From Furcasterigmium furcatum (Eukaryota > Ascomycota > Sordariomycetes > Glomerellales > Plectosphaerellaceae): 64,000 bases of DNA. Below, in pieces: positions 25,272 to 35,031 of this stretch (positions are counted from its first letter, which is position 1; each line of letters opens with the position of its first letter). Below the pieces are notes generated by a model, which was not told where the DNA came from, made no database searches, and worked only from the letters and a program-made list of their open reading frames with translations. Location of the stretch: NCBI GenBank assembly GCA_001599815.1, contig BCIA01000003.1:1550001-1614000 (forward strand). The letters are read 5' to 3'. Position numbers and translations under genes: made by a program.

Positions 25272-25643
25272 TAGAGCGAAGAAAAAAGGTGCATGGGTGT
25301 GTAGAGTAAGTCCGCAATTACAATCTTGTCATGCAAGTGTGGGCGTCCAATTCGTTTCCTATCGACCTCAGGGCACATCACATCCCGAGTTTCGAGTAGT
25401 ATTTGTCGGTTTGCTTCTGAGGTTGACTCACTCGGTGAAGTGGGGAGGAGCTCGGACGGCATCCACCACTACTCAGATAACGTGACTCGCTGAGTCAGCA
25501 TAGCCCTCGCTTACACACTCGAATGCGGATTAGCGGCAAATCTCACTTCGGCCTTCAAACCCACGAAAGAATTTTGAACCCCTCTCATACCTTCCACCGA
25601 CTCTCTGCGCAACGACAGACCATCGAGCAAGGACGACATCAAG
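25272..25643. promoter_or_regulatory. GCN1 3' flank and RPL19 promoter with Gcn4/CPC1-type sites
   Basis: 372 bp between GCN1 and the RPL19 start. It contains a perfect TGACTCA at 25424-25430 and an inverted pair, TGACTC at 25483-25488 and TGAGTCA at 25491-25497. TGACTCA is the core bound by Gcn4/CPC1 bZIP factors of general amino-acid control. All lie 147-220 bp upstream of the RPL19 start codon. Function is inferred from sequence only. Confidence 0.6.
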
Positions 25644-26549
25644 ATGTAAGTTCTTCATCACGACATGCCCAATATCACGGAGACGGACGACTCGGAGAAG
25701 GCAATGGGGTGCTTGATGAAACATTTGGAACGGACCAGCAATGCCTCGCAGCCGCCGACGATTTCGACGTGCCGACGGCCGTTTCCCAGCGACGACATCA
25801 ACCACCTCCTGGCCCTTCGAGTTGCATCCGCAGACCGTCGCCCACAAACATCCGATATAGCACCAAGGCCAATTCATGCTGACAGTGTCGCTCCAACAGG
25901 GTCAACCTCCGTACTCAGAAGCGCCTGGCCGCCGCGGTCATTGGCTGTGGCGAGAACAAGATCTGGCTCGATCCCAACGAGGTCAACGAGATCAGCAACG
26001 CCAACTCCCGCCAGACCGTCCGCAAGCTCGTTTCCGACGGCCTCATCATCCGCAAGCCCGTCACCACCCACTCCAGGTCCCGTGCCCGTGAGCTGAACCT
26101 CGCCCGCCGCGATGGCCGTCACCGTGGCTTCGGTAAGAGGAAGGGTACCGCCGACGCCCGTATGCCCAGCCAGGTTCTCTGGATGCGCCGCCTCCGCGTC
26201 CTCCGCCGCCTCCTCGTCAAGTACCGCAACAACGGCAAGATCGACAAGCACCTCTACCACGAGCTCTACCACCTGAGCAAGGGTAACACCTTCAAGCACA
26301 AGCGCGCCCTCGTCGAGCACGTACGTACAGGCCCGGATTCCGAGGACGGAGACTGCATACAATCGCGGGACAGATGCGCTAACATGAACCCAGATTCACC
26401 GTGCCAAGGCCGAGAAGGCTCGCGAGAAGGCTCTCAAGGAGGAGATGGATGCCAAGCGTGCCAAGACTAAGGCCGCCCGTGAGCGCAAGGTTGAGAGGCA
26501 GACGCAGAAGCGCAACGCGCTGGCTGCTGATGATGAGGAGGCCCAGTAA
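25644..26549 (+). CDS. RPL19: 60S ribosomal protein eL19
   Basis: Component of the cytosolic large ribosomal subunit that reaches across an intersubunit bridge. Exons 25644-25645, 25900-26320 and 26394-26549 give 192 residues. The start codon is split: AT ends exon 1 and G opens exon 2, giving VNLRTQKRLAAAVIGCGEN directly after Met. Typical eL19 landmarks are WLDPNEVNEISNANSR, the basic GRHRGFGKRKGTADARMP and the Arg/Lys-rich C-terminal helix. Intron 1 (254 bp) is long for this genome and has donor GTAAGT and acceptor ACAG; intron 2 has GTACGT and branch GCTAAC. Intron 1 also has a TGATGA word at 25715, but I found no convincing snoRNA partner boxes. Confidence 0.96.
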
Positions 26550-27656
26550 ATGGGGACGATAGCTTTCTCGATCTCGGTCCTAAGAAGGCGGCTACATTCG
26601 GAGTCAATCGGGTTGGGTCATCCTTTTTATTTTTGCGTCCTACTTGGTCGTTACGGTGACGAGCGGGACATTGGCATGTAGCATCGAAAACGGAATGCGA
26701 TGACATGGCATGGCAATGAAAAAGACTTTCACGGCAGCGGTACTCTCTGGCTTTGTCGGTGATGTGGCTGCCGGTGCAACGTGGGCCATGATTTAGACGG
26801 CATCGACTGGCTGGACTGTAGGATGGGAGTATCAACCTTCTGGGTCTGATACCTAGCAGCTCCGAGCTCCTTGATTCTAGCGCAGCTAAGACACATGACA
26901 CGAGGGCGTCCGAGAGAATTTGGGTTAGGCAAATCGAACCACCGCATCAAATCTTTACTACTTTGGCGAGCGAGCTGTTGACAGAGGAATCGGGTTGGGA
27001 CGCCGGTCAGCGGTCCAAACCACTAGGCCAATGCGGACGGAAATGTGAACGAAAGATTGATGCGGAAGAAAATAGACAACATGGATTGGATCAGATTGCT
27101 TCAAATTGTCCCTGCAAAGGTGGTGAGGTGCCGGGACATGTCAGCATGCTCCCGCGCAAAGGCGGAAAGGCCAATCTGTTGTTTGCAGCTCATCACTTCC
27201 AATTTTAGTTGTGAAGAAGAGAAGAGGAAAAAAAAAAAGAGATGACCCAGGGAAGCTCGGTGGGCAAATAAAAGGATGACCAAAAGCCGTGCGACACTGT
27301 TTGATAATACTGTACAGCGGTACTTCCGCAGTGGGCCCCAGCCATCTCTGGTAGCCCAGGCGCTCGATAAGGAGCCTGCCTTTGCTGGTCAATTGCGGTG
27401 TGGGGTGCGGGGAATGCGGCCTGTGATTGATGAATTGGACGGCTGGCGGGTGGGCTCGGCTCTGCGACTCCAATCGTCACGACCAAGAGCTCAGTGGCAC
27501 CATCACCGCAAGGCGTAAAAGGCGTACCGCTTGCACCGATATCGCCAGGGCCAACCCACTGCACTGATATATCCTCCTTCTCCCGCCCTCCCCCGGACCT
27601 CCTTGTGCTGAAGCGCTTGGTTTCCTATTCTTCTTCCATTCCCGAAGCCTGCCGCC
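26550..27656. other. Intergenic region RPL19 / SHMT
   Basis: 1.1 kb between tandem genes. It contains an A-run at about 27231-27238 and a pyrimidine-rich leader just before the SHMT start. A weak A-box-like word on the minus strand near 27020 is not supported as a tRNA. No coding signal seen. Confidence 0.5.
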
Positions 27657-29511
27657 ATGTCCGCCTTGCTGCTTCGGAGCACGTCGCGTGCCCTCCGCCA
27701 ACTGCCGCGGGGCGCATCCGCAGCAATTGCTGTGACGCCGGCAACGTCCCGATGGTCTCCCTCGACGAGCCCTGCCCGGAAACTCTCCTCCATGAGCCTC
27801 GAGGGCCAGCAACAAGTATGATACCTACCCCAGATTTGCTCCGCGAGGGCTGCCATGCTGATACTTTCCGTCCGCGACAGCTGCTCTCGGGCAACCTCCA
27901 GCAGGCCGACCCTGCCGTCTTCGACATCATTGAGAAGGTCCGCCGCCGATTTCCTCCCCCTCGGAACGCGATCCGACAGCTGACTTGCCGGTGCTTGATA
28001 GGAGAAAAACAGGCAAAAGCATTTCATCAACCTCATTCCGTCGGAGAACTTCACTTCTCAAGCTGTTCTCGATGCCCTCGGCAGTGTTATGCAGAGTATG
28101 TCGTCCAGCCTGGACTTCGAACCTTCCAACAGTAGCTGATGGAGCTTTATAGACAAGTACTCTGAGGGCTACCCCGGTGCAAGATACTACGGTGGCAACG
28201 AGTTCATCGACCAGTCCGAGCGCCTCTGCCAGCAGAGGGCCCTGGAGGCATTTGACCTGGATGCCTCGCAATGGGGTGTCAATGTCCAAGGTACGTACTG
28301 TCACCACCCGCTACGCCCTCATCCGGGACTCTCTCTCTCTCTCTCTCTCTCTCTCTAACTCCATCACAGCTCTTTCCGGCGCGCCCGCCAACCTCTACGT
28401 CTACTCCGCTCTGATGAACACCCACGACCGCCTCATGGGACTCGATCTCCCCCACGGAGGACATCTCTCCCACGGCTACCAGACCCCCACGAAGAAGATC
28501 TCTGCCATCTCCAAGTACTTCGAGACGCTGCCCTACAGACTCGATGAGGCTACTGGCACCATTGATTATGACAAGCTGGAGGAGCAGGCCGCCATCTACC
28601 GACCCAAGATCATCGTTGCTGGCGCAAGCGCTTATAGCAAGCTCATCGACTACAAGCGGATGCGCGAAATCTGCGACAAGGTGAACGCTTACCTCCTCGC
28701 TGATATGGCGCACATCTCTGGCATGGTTGCTGCCAAGGTCCTACCCGGCCCCTTCGGGTATGCCGACATCGTCACGACCACCAGCCACAAGAGTCTGCGT
28801 GGCCCGCGCGGCGCCCTGATCTTCTTCCGCAAGGGCGTTCGTCGCGAGACGGCCAAGGGTGATGAGATGTACGACCTTGAGGGCCCCATCAACTCTTCCG
28901 TCTTCCCCGGACACCAGGGCGGTCCCCACAACCACACCATCACTGCCCTGTCCGTCGCCCTGAAGCAAGCCCAGAGCCCTGACTTCCGCTCCTACCAAAC
29001 ACAGGTCCTCTCCAATGCGAAGGCCCTCGCTCATCGTCTCGGTGAGCCCAAGGAGAAGGGCGGCCTTGCGTACAAGCTCGTCGGCGGAGGCACCGAGAAC
29101 CACCTGGTGCTCGTGGACCTAAAGCCTCAGGGCATTGACGGTGGTCGCGTTGAGCGCGTCCTCGAGCTTGTTGGTGTGGCTGCCAACAAGAACACTGTGC
29201 CTGGTGATCGCTCCGCACTCGTGCCCGGCGGCCTTCGCATCGGTACCCCTGCCATGACGACTCGAGGCTTTGGGGAGGAAGACTTCAGCCGGGTCGCCGA
29301 CATCATCGACCGTGCCGTGACCATCGCCGTCCGCGTGGACAAGGCTGCCAAGAAGGCCGCCGCCGAGCGGGAGGAGAAGAAGCCTGGACTTCTTCGTCAC
29401 TTCATGGGCCATCTGGGCAACGGCGACTCCGACCCCGAGATCGTGCAGTTGCGCTCCGAAGTGTCGGACTGGGTCGGCACTTACCCCCTCCCTTGGGTGT
29501 CCGAGAAATGA
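27657..29511 (+). CDS. SHM1: Serine hydroxymethyltransferase, mitochondrial form
   Basis: PLP enzyme that converts serine and tetrahydrofolate to glycine and 5,10-methylene-THF. Exons 27657-27815, 27881-27937, 28002-28095, 28153-28290 and 28370-29511 give 529 residues. The first about 45 residues are Arg/Ser-rich without acidic residues (MSALLLRSTSRALRQLPRG), a mitochondrial presequence, so this is the organellar isozyme. The fold-type-I core includes FINLIPSENF, YPGARYYGGNEFID and TTTSHKSLRGPRG, whose lysine (about K290) forms the internal aldimine with PLP. The C-terminal TPAMTTRGF segment is also typical. Intron 2 has a GTCCGC donor but gives the conserved junction DIIEKEKNRQKHF. Intron 4 carries a (CT)14 tract before its acceptor. 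Confidence 0.95.
28329..28356 (+). repeat. (CT)14 tract in SHMT intron 4
   Basis: Twenty-eight bases of pure CT inside intron 4 (28291-28369), between the donor and the branch-like sequence TAACTCCATCACAG. It may serve as a polypyrimidine tract; its length should vary between strains. Confidence 0.9.
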
Positions 29512-29875
29512 TAAACAAGACCGCCAAGGAAGAGAGAGGATCGAGATGACAGATTCGCCTAGGCGCTTGTACATTTCAGAAGTTATATAAATGAGTCGGT
29601 GCGTTCAGTCAGGATCGATCGCATTTGTCTGGGCTTGGGAGTTGCGCGGGCGGCGTTGTTCAACCATTCGGTGTTTCTCATTTCACGTTTTGCATGGCCG
29701 AGTCACGCTCCAGACTCTATGCTGCTTTGCTACAACTTGGAAATCTTCAACAGGTTCGAGGTTCATATCCTTGTCTACGAAAATATAGGAGGAGTGTATC
29801 AAATCGTACATCGCTCGCTGTCCTTGACCGTCTCGACGGATGTGTAAATCTCCATACAGATTGCCCAGGCCTTGC
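29512..29875. other. Convergent 3' flanks of SHMT and the AlkB fusion gene
   Basis: 364 bp between facing stop codons; nothing recognisable beyond expected 3' UTR sequence. Confidence 0.5.
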
Positions 29876-32713
29876 TCAAGATGAGCCCTCGCGGTCCTTG
29901 TCTGTCGCGTCACCACTCGACGGCCTAGGGATTTCCAACACCTTTTTCACGGGCTCCCGCTCCAGGAAGGCCTGATAGTACTTAGCCAGGGCTGTGGTCC
30001 CATCCAAAACATCTGAACCAAGTCCTTTGACAATATCATGCAAAACTGGCCAAACAGCAAAGTCGGCGAGAGACACGGTGGGCCCAGCAACGAACGCCGC
30101 CTCTGCAGCGTGAACTTCCCACGCAGCGAGCTCCTTCTTCAGGGACTTGGGCAAGCGCTTAGCTTCGCCGTTGCTCCCAGACTTGATCGCACGCCATCTC
30201 TCGAGCAGGCCGAGTCCCTGCTGGAAGCGAGTGAAGCTTCGAGCAACGTCCGCCTGCGGGGCACCCGCCTTTCCTGCGCCGTATATGGCGTCAAGGTACA
30301 GCATGATGGCCAAATCACCTTGGACTGTTGATTTTGAGACGTCATTGTCCACAAACTTGATCGGCGAGGCATCCGACACTCTAGCAGAGTTGTCGGCATC
30401 CGTTGTGCCATCCTTATTCGACGCTGCCATGCTGCCCTTAGCATAGTTTATGCCAAATTCGGCCAGCATCAGGGCGACGCGCATATTGACGACGGGATCA
30501 GGGGAAAAGAAAAGACGTGGAGAGGACCGCATGTGCAGAACGTCGAATCCTTTCCCGTAGTGCTCGTCCCAATCAAAGTTGCTTGAGTGGTTCTCCTTGC
30601 CGAAGGCAATGAGCATAGAAACCATTTCGTCACTCTGCCCATTCGTGGTAGGAAGAGCACCCTCTCTCGTCTTGGATGTGGCACCCTGGCCCCAGATGAG
30701 CGTACTGTCCTTGTTCAGGAACGTGCCGATATTGCGGAAGGTCAGGGAAATACGGCCCCCGGAATAGGCCAGCTCGACATCTGTCTTGTCCCTGTCCATT
30801 CGCTTGTCCTGCCTGATGGCGTGCAGCCAGCGCTCATTCGTTTCAAGACCCATGCGGCAAAGGGAGTTGTGGGGGAGTTTAGCTCGCTGGATCTTGCGCT
30901 TGGAGTCTGTGGCAGTTGCTGGCGGCGCGTCGGCGTGTGAAGATGATGTCTCGGGTGTGGAGGATGAGACTTCAGCCTTGGATGGATCCTTATCGACTCG
31001 TTTGGTTCTGAAGACCATTGTCCTCTCGGCGCCAAGACTGACATTGGTGATGTAAGACCCCTTGACAATATCAAGAGTCTTGTCGCTATGCTCAGAGATG
31101 TAGTCTGACCCATCTCTGTAGTACTGTATGAGGACGTGATTCAGAGGGTGGCCCAGGTGCTTCTCCGCCTCAGCCTTGATGGCCAACACGGTTGGCGAAA
31201 AGGGGAGCAGAGGTGGTGCCTCGTCAGAGGGGTGACGGTACACTGGCATGCTGCCGTCGTCCGCCACGGCGCCCTGGACCGCAACGAGGCGTGGAACCTC
31301 CCCTCCTTGATGCGACATCCTCTGCCACTGAACCTCATCCTTCAGCTTATCAAAGACGCCATCTTCGATTGCAGGTGGAAGAAGATTATGGATCACAGTG
31401 GTGTCACCCTCACACAGAGGCACAGAGGTTTCCGAGGCCTCATCTTGAAGAGCTGTCGGCGTCATATTTCCAGTAGAGATTGGCTTTGACACGATTTTCG
31501 GTTCTGTAGCGGCGGGCGCCGGTGTCGTTGAGGGTTCCTCTTTCGCGTCCTTCTCGGAGAGGGAAACTACTTTCAGCGCTTCTGCGAGCTCTGGTACTGA
31601 GGTTTTATTACCCCCCTTACGGGGTTCCACCGATGAGGAGACATGAGTAGACGATGACGCTGGAACTCGTAGACCAAGCCGCTGGTGGCTGCTGGAAGCT
31701 TCCAAACGGCCTGAGTCACTCTTAGCGTGGGAGGCTGGCTGTGCATCTGGATCGACCTCGAGATTTTGGCTGGAGGTGTCTGCAAGCAGAGGCTGACGGG
31801 GTGTTCGGGGCGATTTTGGGCCGCCCAGGTTGAGCGCTGCCAGCTTTTCATGCAAATCTGACGACCGATGTCCCAGTCCTCCGGATTGGGCAGTGGATGG
31901 CTGCTTCTTCTCGGTTGTCGGAGGCTCGGGGGCCTTCAGCATATCCTTCGGCACCTCGGTGCTTGGGACAACGTCGCAGCCGGTCGCCTCGAACATTGCA
32001 TCCATGGCATTTTTCTGGCGCGTCACGGAACGATAGCCACAGCAGTCGTCGACGATGGCGATATCGTAGCCGTACATGGCCGCATCCACGGCTGTGGCGT
32101 AAACGCCAACGTTCGTGAGTGAGCCGCATATGTAGAGCTTAGTGACAAGCTTCCCTCTCAAGAGCTGGAGCAGCTGGCCTGACTTGAAGGCGGAGTAGTG
32201 GGACTTGATGAAGGTCACATCTCGGCGCCCCATGGAGTCCTTGATGTGAGCTGGGACCTGGGACCCGGAAGGAGAGCGGACACAGGCTGCACCGCCCTGG
32301 CTGAGGAAGGCCTCGGGGTCGGACTGGATAGGCGTCGGATCAGGCAGGGTCGGCTTGGCGGCTCTGCGACGAGCGTAGCTGGGAGGGAGGTTGAGCGGAG
32401 CTGGCTCATCTGAGACGAGGATGTTCTCGCTGGCGATGGGCCGGCTTTTGGCAAACTCGGAACAGGCCCAGATGACATCGCCCTTTTTGCGGAACTCCTG
32501 GGCGAGAGCCAGAGTACGACTGACGAAGCCTTCAGGCTCCGTGATGTGCAGCGGGGATTCCGAGTCGAGAAAGTCGCTCTGGAAGTCAAGGATGAGGAGA
32601 CCCTTTCGGACTGGGAGAACCGGCATTTGCGACGGGTCAATTGGAAAGAGCTTCCGAGGACCTCCGGCGGTCGAGGCCGCCTTGTCAGCGGGGGGAAGAG
32701 ACGAGGCAGACAT
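29876..32713 (-). CDS. Isochorismatase-like / AlkB-like 2OG-Fe(II) dioxygenase / GST-like fusion
   Basis: One uninterrupted exon encodes 945 residues; 32713 is the first ATG of a frame that stays open upstream. Residues about 25-265 resemble cysteine hydrolases of the isochorismatase family (LLILDFQSDF, FIKSHYSAF, CGSLTNVGVYATAVDA), but the nucleophile Cys of the TxxCVxxTAxDA motif is Gly203, so the module is probably inactive. A disordered Ser/Pro-rich linker follows. Residues about 440-665 form an AlkB-type dioxygenase: iron ligands H542 and D544 (HSD) and H631, and 2-oxoglutarate arginines R654/R660 in RISLTFR. This is closest to ALKBH2/3-type repair enzymes that demethylate alkylated bases. 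Residues about 730-930 look like a GST C-terminal helical domain (VSLADFAVWPVL). The substrate is unknown; all ligands of the AlkB module are intact. Confidence 0.85.
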   Translation of the reverse strand: MSASSLPPADKAASTAGGPRKLFPIDPSQMPVLPVRKGLLILDFQSDFLDSESPLHITEPEGFVSRTLALAQEFRKKGDVIWACSEFAKSRPIASENILVSDEPAPLNLPPSYARRRAAKPTLPDPTPIQSDPEAFLSQGGAACVRSPSGSQVPAHIKDSMGRRDVTFIKSHYSAFKSGQLLQLLRGKLVTKLYICGSLTNVGVYATAVDAAMYGYDIAIVDDCCGYRSVTRQKNAMDAMFEATGCDVVPSTEVPKDMLKAPEPPTTEKKQPSTAQSGGLGHRSSDLHEKLAALNLGGPKSPRTPRQPLLADTSSQNLEVDPDAQPASHAKSDSGRLEASSSHQRLGLRVPASSSTHVSSSVEPRKGGNKTSVPELAEALKVVSLSEKDAKEEPSTTPAPAATEPKIVSKPISTGNMTPTALQDEASETSVPLCEGDTTVIHNLLPPAIEDGVFDKLKDEVQWQRMSHQGGEVPRLVAVQGAVADDGSMPVYRHPSDEAPPLLPFSPTVLAIKAEAEKHLGHPLNHVLIQYYRDGSDYISEHSDKTLDIVKGSYITNVSLGAERTMVFRTKRVDKDPSKAEVSSSTPETSSSHADAPPATATDSKRKIQRAKLPHNSLCRMGLETNERWLHAIRQDKRMDRDKTDVELAYSGGRISLTFRNIGTFLNKDSTLIWGQGATSKTREGALPTTNGQSDEMVSMLIAFGKENHSSNFDWDEHYGKGFDVLHMRSSPRLFFSPDPVVNMRVALMLAEFGINYAKGSMAASNKDGTTDADNSARVSDASPIKFVDNDVSKSTVQGDLAIMLYLDAIYGAGKAGAPQADVARSFTRFQQGLGLLERWRAIKSGSNGEAKRLPKSLKKELAAWEVHAAEAAFVAGPTVSLADFAVWPVLHDIVKGLGSDVLDGTTALAKYYQAFLEREPVKKVLEIPRPSSGDATDKDREGSS

Positions 32714-33462
32714 GGGTAGCGATATTGCAGTTGCAATAAAGATATGGTGATGGCTGAGAGGAGGAAACAACTTGGAGATCAAGACAAGCGACACGGCGTC
32801 AAGTCATGGGGAGGGCCATATGCTTGACTGGAGCAGTATTCATAGAGATCCTCGCACCATGGGGGAGCAGCCCTTGTTGCAAGTGAAAAGTGAAATGGAA
32901 GAGCGAGATGAGAATTCAATTCCTATTCCGGCAGAGCACAAAGGGCTGCGGGCTCAATCATCTTCGAGTCCATCGTACCTAATTGGCTGGTTGATGCATC
33001 ACAACAGGGTGCCGAGGCAGGGACCATGTCCCTAACCTGTCCTGCCAACCTGACAACCTGACAACCTCAGTGAACGAGTTTGGCTGCGGGCCCCTCCCGC
33101 CCCCTGCAGGTCCGTCTCCACACTAAACTGTCAAGGTGGGTGCGCCTCAGCTCGTAGTCGCGACTCAGCTTCCACGTCCATCCGTGACAGAAACCAACTC
33201 GACTCGATTCTTGTCCCTAACCCTCGACTCCAACGCCTGTCAGGACATTCAACCCAGCCCTCCGATACCAGTCTTGGGTTCTCCCAGCCACTCAAAGCGC
33301 TTTAAGAAACCGCAGGCACCCCGCTTCGCTGGCTTTATCAGCGAAGGAAGCCGCCCCCTGCCGACGAGCAGCGGCCCATCGCACGTCCTACTCAAGCCTT
33401 CACACGCAAGACCGACGCCACTGGCGATACCTGGAGGGTGTCTTGCAACATCCACAGTTGCG
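32714..33462. promoter_or_regulatory. Divergent promoter AlkB fusion / TAF8
   Basis: 749 bp between divergent start codons. The TAF8 reading frame stays open here for about 330 bp upstream of its ATG, but with no ATG, so this is treated as leader. CCTGACAACCTGACAACCT direct repeats occur near 33048-33068. Confidence 0.5.
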
Positions 33463-34520
33463 ATGGCAACCCCAAACAGCCCAGGCCCGACGAAGTCCCA
33501 TCCAGCATCACCCAGCGCTCGGAAACGGAGCCTCTCCGAGCAGGCCAGCGTGAGCGAACACGATGAACTCGTCAACAAGCGGCAAAGAGTCGATGTCTCT
33601 GGCTCTCCTCCATCCCCTCCGACAGTCGATGCCGCAGATTCTGCCAACGCGGCGGCCAAAGTCGTACTACCATCACTCGAGTATCAGGCGCGGTCAGGCC
33701 TTCAGAGGTCAATTGCATTGGCGCTGCAGCACGTCGGTTTCGACGCATCGACGCCGGAGGCCATGGAAAGCTATACAGTAATGGTGCAGACTTGTGAGTG
33801 TTGCTACCTGCCGCATCGAAACCGGGCTCTCCCTGCAGACAACCAGACTAACTCGGCGCCGCAGACTTGTCCTCGTTCATTGAAGATGTGAAGCAGGTCT
33901 CCATCAGTGCCCGCCGAGACCAGCCTACGCCCTCGGATTTCGAGTCGACCATGCGCCGATTCACTCTCGTTACCTCCTCGCTCAAACCCCATCTTCGAAA
34001 TCCGGTACCCCGCGAGAAACTCACGCCAGCCTACTTCAATACGCTCCTCGATGATGATTCCGATCCCGTCCTTCCGTTGCTATCAGAAGAGCTTAGCGGC
34101 AAGCTCGAAAAGGATGATCGTATCTACATTCCCAAATCGTTTCCCGTATTCCCAAGCAAGCACACGTACCGGTACACGCCCCGTGAAGATGACAGCGAGC
34201 GGGATTCCAAAAAGCTCCGAGAAGAGGCTGCCAAGGCGGCCAAGCAGGGAGAAGAGGCATTACGTGCTCTCGTGCGAGCGTCCAAGTTGCGTCAGCAAAA
34301 GGAGGTCAGCAACCTATCGAAAAGAGACAGCGAGACCAAGGACAGACACGAATCGTGGGAAGCAGCCATGCGCAAGTTCCTCAGGCGCGACGGTGCCGAG
34401 GGTGGACAAGGCGAGATTGCAGACCACAGCATGATCGTCAATGCTGAGGCCAGGCACCAACGGAAGCCAGTGCCGCGCCAGGGAAAGCGGCCAGCGCTGC
34501 AGGGGGGTACTGCATCTTAA
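33463..34520 (+). CDS. TAF8: TFIID subunit TAF8
   Basis: Subunit of the general transcription factor TFIID that pairs through its histone fold with TAF10. Exons 33463-33793 and 33865-34520 give 328 residues. A Ser/Pro-rich N terminus is followed by a bromodomain-associated histone fold at about 80-150 (LQRSIALALQHVGFDASTPEAM, then LSSFIEDVKQVS), interrupted by the single intron. The TAF8 C-terminal domain covers about 165-235, with HLRNPVPREKLTPAYF and the RIYIPKSFPVFPSKHTYRYTP region. The tail is a charged helix rich in Lys, Glu and Arg. The intron is GTGAGT..GCAG, phase 1. 33463 is the first ATG of the frame. Confidence 0.9.
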
Positions 34521-35031
34521 TTCTGGAGGCAGGCAGCTTGGCAATCGCAGTGGATGGCACAGATGAATTGGTGGGATTCAGGATAACCCAACCCCCGAGA
34601 CTTTGCATTTCTCGGAAGTAGAGTCAACCTCGAGAATAAACGCATAGGTTTTGCCGCCCCAAAGAAGCGGTTCCTGTAACCACCTGATATGAGTGAGGCC
34701 TGCCCATCTTCAGATATTACCTTACAATTCGGTGAGCCAGTCACCTCACCGACGTAGCTGGCCAGACCCCTGCTACCCACTTCAGCCCCGTCAGCCACAT
34801 GAGCCGCGATTGGCCAAGCTTGCTGCAAGGCTGTCGCACTTTCCCCCAAGAGATCGGTCCCCGCCCTAAGCGAATTTTTTTCCGCACACACCTGATCATT
34901 TGAAGCCGGCTCCAGCAACCAGCTGCTTGACCTCACTCAACCAGACTCAAGACTTCCTACCTTCGAGTCCCCGCGACAACTTCTCTTCCAATCCTCGTCC
35001 ACCAGATTGTGTCGATTGTCGCGCATCCAAC
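34521..35031. promoter_or_regulatory. TAF8 3' flank and RACK1 promoter
   Basis: 511 bp between tandem genes. It includes an inverted CCAAT box (ATTGG, about 34809) and a C/T-rich leader. No coding signal. Confidence 0.5.

Noticed and set aside
25646..25899. C/D snoRNA in RPL19 intron 1 from a TGATGA word near 25715
   Set aside because: The only CTGA is about 165 nt away, too far, with no closing stem or rRNA guide I recognise.
25665..26096. Open frame running from RPL19 intron 1 into exon 2
   Set aside because: It reads exon 2 in the wrong frame; the eL19 frame there is unmistakable.
26927..27040. Possible tRNA on the minus strand: A-box-like TGGCCTAGTGG near 27020 and a GGTTCGATTT word near 26930
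   Set aside because: No acceptor stem, T-stem or anticodon stem pairs at any spacing, and the candidate B-box has two mismatches.
32714..32794. 27-codon N-terminal extension of the AlkB fusion
   Set aside because: It would need a GTG start; the first ATG is at 32713.
33136..33462. 109-codon N-terminal extension of TAF8
   Set aside because: The frame is open but has no ATG before 33463; it begins at a GTG.
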